In this document: positions 14,602-17,406 of the stretch, piece by piece
How the letters are laid out: each line of letters opens with the position of its first letter
Position numbering within the stretch: the stretch's first letter is position 1
Assembly: GCA_031256815.1 (NCBI GenBank)
Contig: JAIRPU010000070.1
Span: 1 to 17,406, forward strand
Length of the DNA: 17,406 bases
DNA from: Spirochaetaceae bacterium
GTDB taxonomy: Bacteria; Spirochaetota; Spirochaetia; Treponematales; Breznakiellaceae
Reading direction: 5' to 3'
Translations under genes and position numbers: made by a program
The notes under the pieces: generated by a model
Database searches by the model: none
What the model was told of the DNA's origin: nothing
Seen by the model: the letters and a program-made list of their open reading frames with translations, nothing else

Positions 14602-15050
14602 GTATGCAGAATCTCCCGCGCGCCATTTTCCATAATATTTATTTTGATGATTATTGCCTCCGGCGGCAAGATAGCGCAAATTATTTCGCTCCATTCAACA
14701 ACCGCTATGCCGCCGCCAAAAAGCGCGTCTTCGCCGCCCGCATCGCAAAATTCATCCCCGCCGGAAAGCCTGTAAGCGTCTATATGATAAAACATAGATT
14801 TATCGGCTTCGTATTCATTTATTATTGTGTATGTTGGACTTGTAATAATTTCCTTAACGCCAAGCGCAAAAGCTATTCCCTTGGAAAATACTGTTTTACC
14901 GGCGCCAAGCGGCGCTTCAAGCGCTACAATATCTCCGGCTTCAAGCAGCCTGCCAAGCGTTTCGCCTGCGGCAAAAGTTTCTTCACTTGAATTTGATATA
15001 AATTTAGTGTTTTTATAGGGGAAAACTCCCCGCTTCGTCAAGTTCTTCAA
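14598..15050 (-). CDS. tsaE: tRNA threonylcarbamoyladenosine biosynthesis ATPase TsaE
   Basis: TsaE is the P-loop ATPase of the TsaBDE complex that makes t6A at position 37 of ANN-decoding tRNAs. The 150-residue frame matches the family along its whole length. SNSSEETFAAGETLGRLL is the N-terminal helix, APLGAGKTVFSKGIAFALGV the Walker A region, ITSPTYTIINEY the switch region and FYHIDAYRLSGGDE the Walker B-like segment. VVEWSEIICAILPP is the conserved C-terminal strand and turn. The start is uncertain: the first possible codon, TTG 15050, directly follows an A11 tract and lies inside the preceding gene (38-base overlap). Another TTG three codons later, after GAAG, is equally possible. Overlaps the PHP gene by four bases. 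Confidence 0.9.
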   Translation of the reverse strand: MKNLTKRGVFPYKNTKFISNSSEETFAAGETLGRLLEAGDIVALEAPLGAGKTVFSKGIAFALGVKEIITSPTYTIINEYEADKSMFYHIDAYRLSGGDEFCDAGGEDALFGGGIAVVEWSEIICAILPPEAIIIKINIMENGAREILHT

Positions 15051-15276
15051 TTTTTTTTTTTAAAATTTTATTTATCTCCAGCACAGGAAAATCAAATTGT
15101 TCCTGCATATTAATTGTTATTTTTTTTGTACCCAGCGGCGAAGTTTCAATAATAAACTTTAATTTAAGTTTATCTTCACCGCGGGCGCTTTCTATAACCG
15201 CAAGCGCGTTAAACGCTCTTCTGTAATAAATTGGGCTCTCTTCTCGTTCACAGTCTTTTATTTCCAAGACCCTCAC
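15013..15276 (-). CDS. Conserved-looking 87-residue protein of unknown function
   Basis: The start is GTG 15276, overlapping the stop of the SPFH gene as GTGA. The 87 residues begin MRVLEIKDCEREE and include YYRRAFNALAVIE, LKLKFIIETSPLGTKKITINM and a lysine-rich helix LEINKILKKKIEELDEAG. It is small, charged, without signal peptide or membrane segment, with predicted alternating strands and helices. I do not recognise the family. Its tight overlap with both neighbours shows that it is a real member of the operon. An A11 run (15051-15061) near its 3' end, just before the tsaE start, is a potential slippage site: one A less would fuse it in frame with TsaE. Confidence 0.7.
   Translation of the reverse strand: MRVLEIKDCEREESPIYYRRAFNALAVIESARGEDKLKLKFIIETSPLGTKKITINMQEQFDFPVLEINKILKKKIEELDEAGSFPL
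15051..15061 (-). repeat. A11 homopolymer at the junction of the 87-residue gene and tsaE
   Basis: Eleven A on the coding (minus) strand encode Lys-Lys-Lys near the end of the 87-residue protein, and the next three bases are the TTG start of tsaE. A contraction to ten A, in DNA or by polymerase slippage, joins the two frames without a stop. Confidence 0.9.
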
Positions 15277-16154
15277 TTTATAACCTCGCTTATTCCGCTT
15301 ACAAGTCCTGACAGGTTTTGTATTTCAGACGGAATAATAATTTTTGTAGATTTACTGTCGGCAACAATTTGAAAAGTTTCAAAACTTTTTAATTTTATTG
15401 CGCCTTCAACGCCGGTAATTTCTTTTATCATCGCAAGACCGTCCGCCGTTGCTTTTTGCACTTCAAGAATCGCTTTTGCTTCGCCTTCTGCTTCTCTAAT
15501 TGCCGCTTCTTTTCTTGCTTCAGCCTGAAGAATAAGGGATTGTTTTTCGCCTTCCGCTTTTAGAATTGCGGATTCCTTTTGGCCTTCCGCCGTTAAAATA
15601 GCCGCGCGTTTTTCGCGCTCCGCACGCATTTGTTTTTCCATCGATTCTTTTACAGAATGGGGCGGCTCTATATTTTTTACTTCAACGCGGTTTACTTTTA
15701 TTCCCCATGCGTCTGTTGCATCATCAAGTATCATACGCAGTTTTGTATTTATTGTATCCCTGCTGGAAAGCGTTTCGTCAAGTTCAAGTTCACCTATAAC
15801 ATTACGCAGGGTAGTCATTGTAAGTTTTTCTATGGCAAGTTTCGGCTGCTCCGCGCCGTAAGTGTAAAGTTTTGGATCTGAAATTTGATAGAACACAACG
15901 GTATCCACTTCCAGCGTAACATTGTCCTTTGTTATAACAGGCTGCGGGTCAAAATCAAAAAGCCCCTCTTTAAGAGAAACATTTTTTGCTATCCTGTCGA
16001 TAAACGGCACAAGAAAATGAAAGCCTACATCCCATGCCGCATGGTAACCGCCAAGCCTTTCGATAACAAAAACATGAGACTGAGGCACAATTTTTACGCC
16101 CGAAACAACAAGCAACAGCAAAAGTACAACGACTCCCAATACAGTAAAAAACAT
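15273..16154 (-). CDS. SPFH/stomatin-family membrane scaffold protein (QmcA-like)
   Basis: The start is ATG 16154, preceded by AGGAGG at five bases. The longer frame to 16193 has no binding site and was rejected. The 293-residue protein has one N-terminal membrane helix (FFTVLGVVVLLLLLVVSG), then the SPFH (Band 7) domain with VPQSHVFVIERLGGYH, FLVPFIDRIAKNVSLKE, FDFDPQPVITKDNVTLEVDT and LRNVIGELELDETLSSRDTI. After this comes the Ala/Glu-rich coiled coil (EKRAAILTAEGQKESAILKAEG repeats), and finally a short hydrophobic end. These proteins form large ring or cage assemblies on the membrane, often with NfeD partners and FtsH-type proteases. The NfeD gene directly upstream is the expected partner, as in E. 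coli ybbJ-qmcA. Confidence 0.92.
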   Translation of the reverse strand: MFFTVLGVVVLLLLLVVSGVKIVPQSHVFVIERLGGYHAAWDVGFHFLVPFIDRIAKNVSLKEGLFDFDPQPVITKDNVTLEVDTVVFYQISDPKLYTYGAEQPKLAIEKLTMTTLRNVIGELELDETLSSRDTINTKLRMILDDATDAWGIKVNRVEVKNIEPPHSVKESMEKQMRAEREKRAAILTAEGQKESAILKAEGEKQSLILQAEARKEAAIREAEGEAKAILEVQKATADGLAMIKEITGVEGAIKLKSFETFQIVADSKSTKIIIPSEIQNLSGLVSGISEVIK

Positions 16155-16179
16155 AATATCCTCCTGTGCAATTAAAATA

Positions 16180-16653
16180 TTATTGAATAACATTGCTGCT
16201 CACAATGGCTTTAACGCCTTCTATGCGAAGAATAAAGCAGATTGAATCTTTTTTAAGTTCCGCGGCATCTTCTGTTACGGCCGTCCATATTTGACCGCGA
16301 ACTTTTATTTCGCCGCTGCTGTGCGGAGCAATATTTGTTATTACAACCGCTTCCCGTCCAATCAAATCGTCTATGTTTGTTTTTATTTTTCCAACTTTGA
16401 ATTTTTTTACGGCAATCGGCCTTGTAAAAATCAGAAGCACAACCGCAACTGCAATAAAAATCAAAAGCTCGATTTTAATACGCGCCGCAATGGAAAAAGA
16501 ACCGGTAACTCCGGCGGCGAGCGCCGTTATCATTGCAGAGAGTGCAAACCATATTGTTGTTAAACTAAATGAACTTGCAAGCTCTACAACCGAAAAAATA
16601 ACGGCAAGCAAAAGCCAAAAACCAGATGAGCTTATAAGCGAATAAAATTCCAT
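16180..16653 (-). CDS. NfeD-family membrane protein (short form)
   Basis: 157 residues: three to four hydrophobic helices in the first 80 (FWLLLAVIFSVVELASSF, IWFALSAMITALAAGVTG, IELLIFIAVAVVLLIF), then a soluble beta-barrel of OB-fold type (DDLIGREAVVITNIAPHSSGEIKVRGQIWTAV). This is the short NfeD form, without the ClpP-like protease domain. It partners the SPFH protein encoded 25 bases downstream. First gene of the six-gene operon. No ribosome binding site precedes ATG 16653, and the predicted promoter places the transcript start only a few bases upstream, so initiation may be leaderless or nearly so. Confidence 0.85.
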   Translation of the reverse strand: MEFYSLISSSGFWLLLAVIFSVVELASSFSLTTIWFALSAMITALAAGVTGSFSIAARIKIELLIFIAVAVVLLIFTRPIAVKKFKVGKIKTNIDDLIGREAVVITNIAPHSSGEIKVRGQIWTAVTEDAAELKKDSICFILRIEGVKAIVSSNVIQ

Positions 16654-16666
16654 AATTTATAATATG

Positions 16667-16695
16667 AATTTATACACAAACCGCGTTTGTGTCAA
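16667..16695 (-). promoter_or_regulatory. Promoter with embedded palindromic operator for the NfeD-to-cyclase operon
   Basis: On the minus strand a perfect TTGACA (16695-16690) is followed after 17 bases by TAAATT (16672-16667), or after 15 by TATAAA (16674-16669). Filling the spacer is a 19-base inverted repeat, 16674-16692: ACACAAAC, CGC, GTTTGTGT, with perfect 8-bp arms, touching both boxes. A protein bound there would block RNA polymerase, so this is a strong repressor-operator candidate. The transcript would begin about six bases before the NfeD ATG. Confidence 0.6.
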
Positions 16696-16767
16696 TTCAG
16701 ATTTACATTCTGCCATGAGGCAGGACTTATGTTTGTTTTTGAGCTTAAACAAAAAATTGGGGTTCCA

Positions 16768-17406
16768 TCAGCCCTTTAAAAACCCGTACTCATACACTTT
16801 GGGCTCGATTTTTGCCGCAAGCGCCTTTTGCGCGTCCCTCAACGCGCCGATAAGCGTGTTGTATGTTTCATCGCGGGATTTTGGGTTCATACTACCGTTT
16901 TCTTTAGTCCCCTGAAAGTATTCGCGGATATCGTAAAAAGAAGCGTTTAGGCAAGCGTTTGCGTCTGTCTTTGTTTTTTGAATATAGTAACGCCAGAGTT
17001 CGCGCCCCGCGTCAAGAACAGCGCGGGCTGCGGGAGTCAGTTTTTCTGAGCCCTGCCCTCTCAGCCCCTTTAAGAAATCGCTCATAAACCTGCTTTCAAA
17101 GCGCGCGGTGCTGCCAACCTCGTCTTCGGTAAAAGGTATCCAGTGATTGACGCCTTCGCGCAATTTTATTTTGTTTTGCCCGTTAAATAATGTAAAGGCA
17201 ATGCAGTCGTTTTTAAATTCAACATCCTCTTTCCAGCCGCCTTTTGGATAAAAATACTGGTCGCGGTCGTTTATCCATTTGTGTTCAATGCAATGACGGA
17301 CGGCAAAATAAATACAAAACTCTATCAGATTTTTATCGGTAATCCATGTTCCGCGAGGATGCGGGCGTTGTTTTTTATCGTTTATCAAGAAGACTTGATT
17401 GTCATT
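16768..17406 (-). CDS. C-terminal part of a large protein, possibly restriction-modification related
   Basis: The frame is open from the right edge to TGA 16768, giving 212 C-terminal residues. The in-frame TTG at 17388 has no ribosome binding site, so the gene most likely continues outside. Visible stretches include IEFCIYFAVRHCIEHKWINDRDQ, CIAFTLFNGQNKI, HWIPFTEDEVG, ESRFMSDFLKGLRG, AVLDAGRELWRYY, NASFYDIREYFQG and KIEPKVYEYGFLKG. From memory these resemble the C-termini of large N6-adenine DNA methylase-type proteins, but no catalytic motif lies inside the window, so the assignment is tentative. There is no signal peptide or membrane segment. It is separated from the NfeD operon by 114 bases that hold that operon's promoter and only weak hairpins. 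Confidence 0.5.
   Translation of the reverse strand, partial: NDNQVFLINDKKQRPHPRGTWITDKNLIEFCIYFAVRHCIEHKWINDRDQYFYPKGGWKEDVEFKNDCIAFTLFNGQNKIKLREGVNHWIPFTEDEVGSTARFESRFMSDFLKGLRGQGSEKLTPAARAVLDAGRELWRYYIQKTKTDANACLNASFYDIREYFQGTKENGSMNPKSRDETYNTLIGALRDAQKALAAKIEPKVYEYGFLKG

Overview
The window reads like a chromosome segment of a spirochaete, most probably a Treponema. This rests on gene content and style (a class III nucleotide cyclase with an extracellular sensor, many lipoproteins, zinc-ribbon/DUF805 and SH3-like small proteins, a poly-G tract in a surface lipoprotein gene). It is inference, not an identification. No rRNA, tRNA, CRISPR array or insertion sequence was recognised.

Layout. 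Positions 1-1616 (minus strand) hold the 5' end of a lipoprotein gene running off the left edge and, upstream of it, a secreted transglutaminase-like/TPR gene split in two by a one-base frame loss. A divergent HTH regulator starts at 1794. Positions 2118-3006 are non-coding and repeat-dense: heptamer (ACTACCC/GGGTAGT) cassettes in both orientations, a pure (CT)25 microsatellite and two G-quadruplex motifs. Positions 3007-4779 hold a decaying cluster of zinc-ribbon, DUF805 and SH3-like genes, several frame-shifted or truncated. A membrane-fusion (efflux adaptor) gene follows at 5002-6006, with no pump gene behind it. Instead there is an array of about ten back-to-back hairpins (6047-6365). Next are two translationally coupled lipoproteins, the first with G14 inside its signal-peptide region, then a strong terminator and a broken PD-(D/E)XK-like ORF.

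The right half is conserved and intact. metH (8074-11886, plus strand) converges on a compact six-gene minus-strand operon, in transcription order: NfeD, SPFH/stomatin (QmcA-like), an 87-aa unknown protein, TsaE, a PHP-family hydrolase and an adenylate/guanylate cyclase. These genes overlap or nearly touch. A candidate promoter upstream of NfeD carries a 19-bp palindrome between its -35 and -10 boxes. The right edge cuts a further minus-strand gene, seen as its C-terminal 212 residues.

Main points of interest: the hairpin array downstream of the orphan adaptor; the G14 contingency tract in a lipoprotein gene; the heptamer-cassette/microsatellite region; the promoter-embedded operator of the NfeD-cyclase operon; and an A11 tract whose one-base contraction would fuse the 87-aa ORF to TsaE. 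Frame lesions are confined to the left half, while metH (3.8 kb) and the cyclase (1.9 kb) are intact. That pattern favours true gene decay over uniform sequencing error, but does not prove it.
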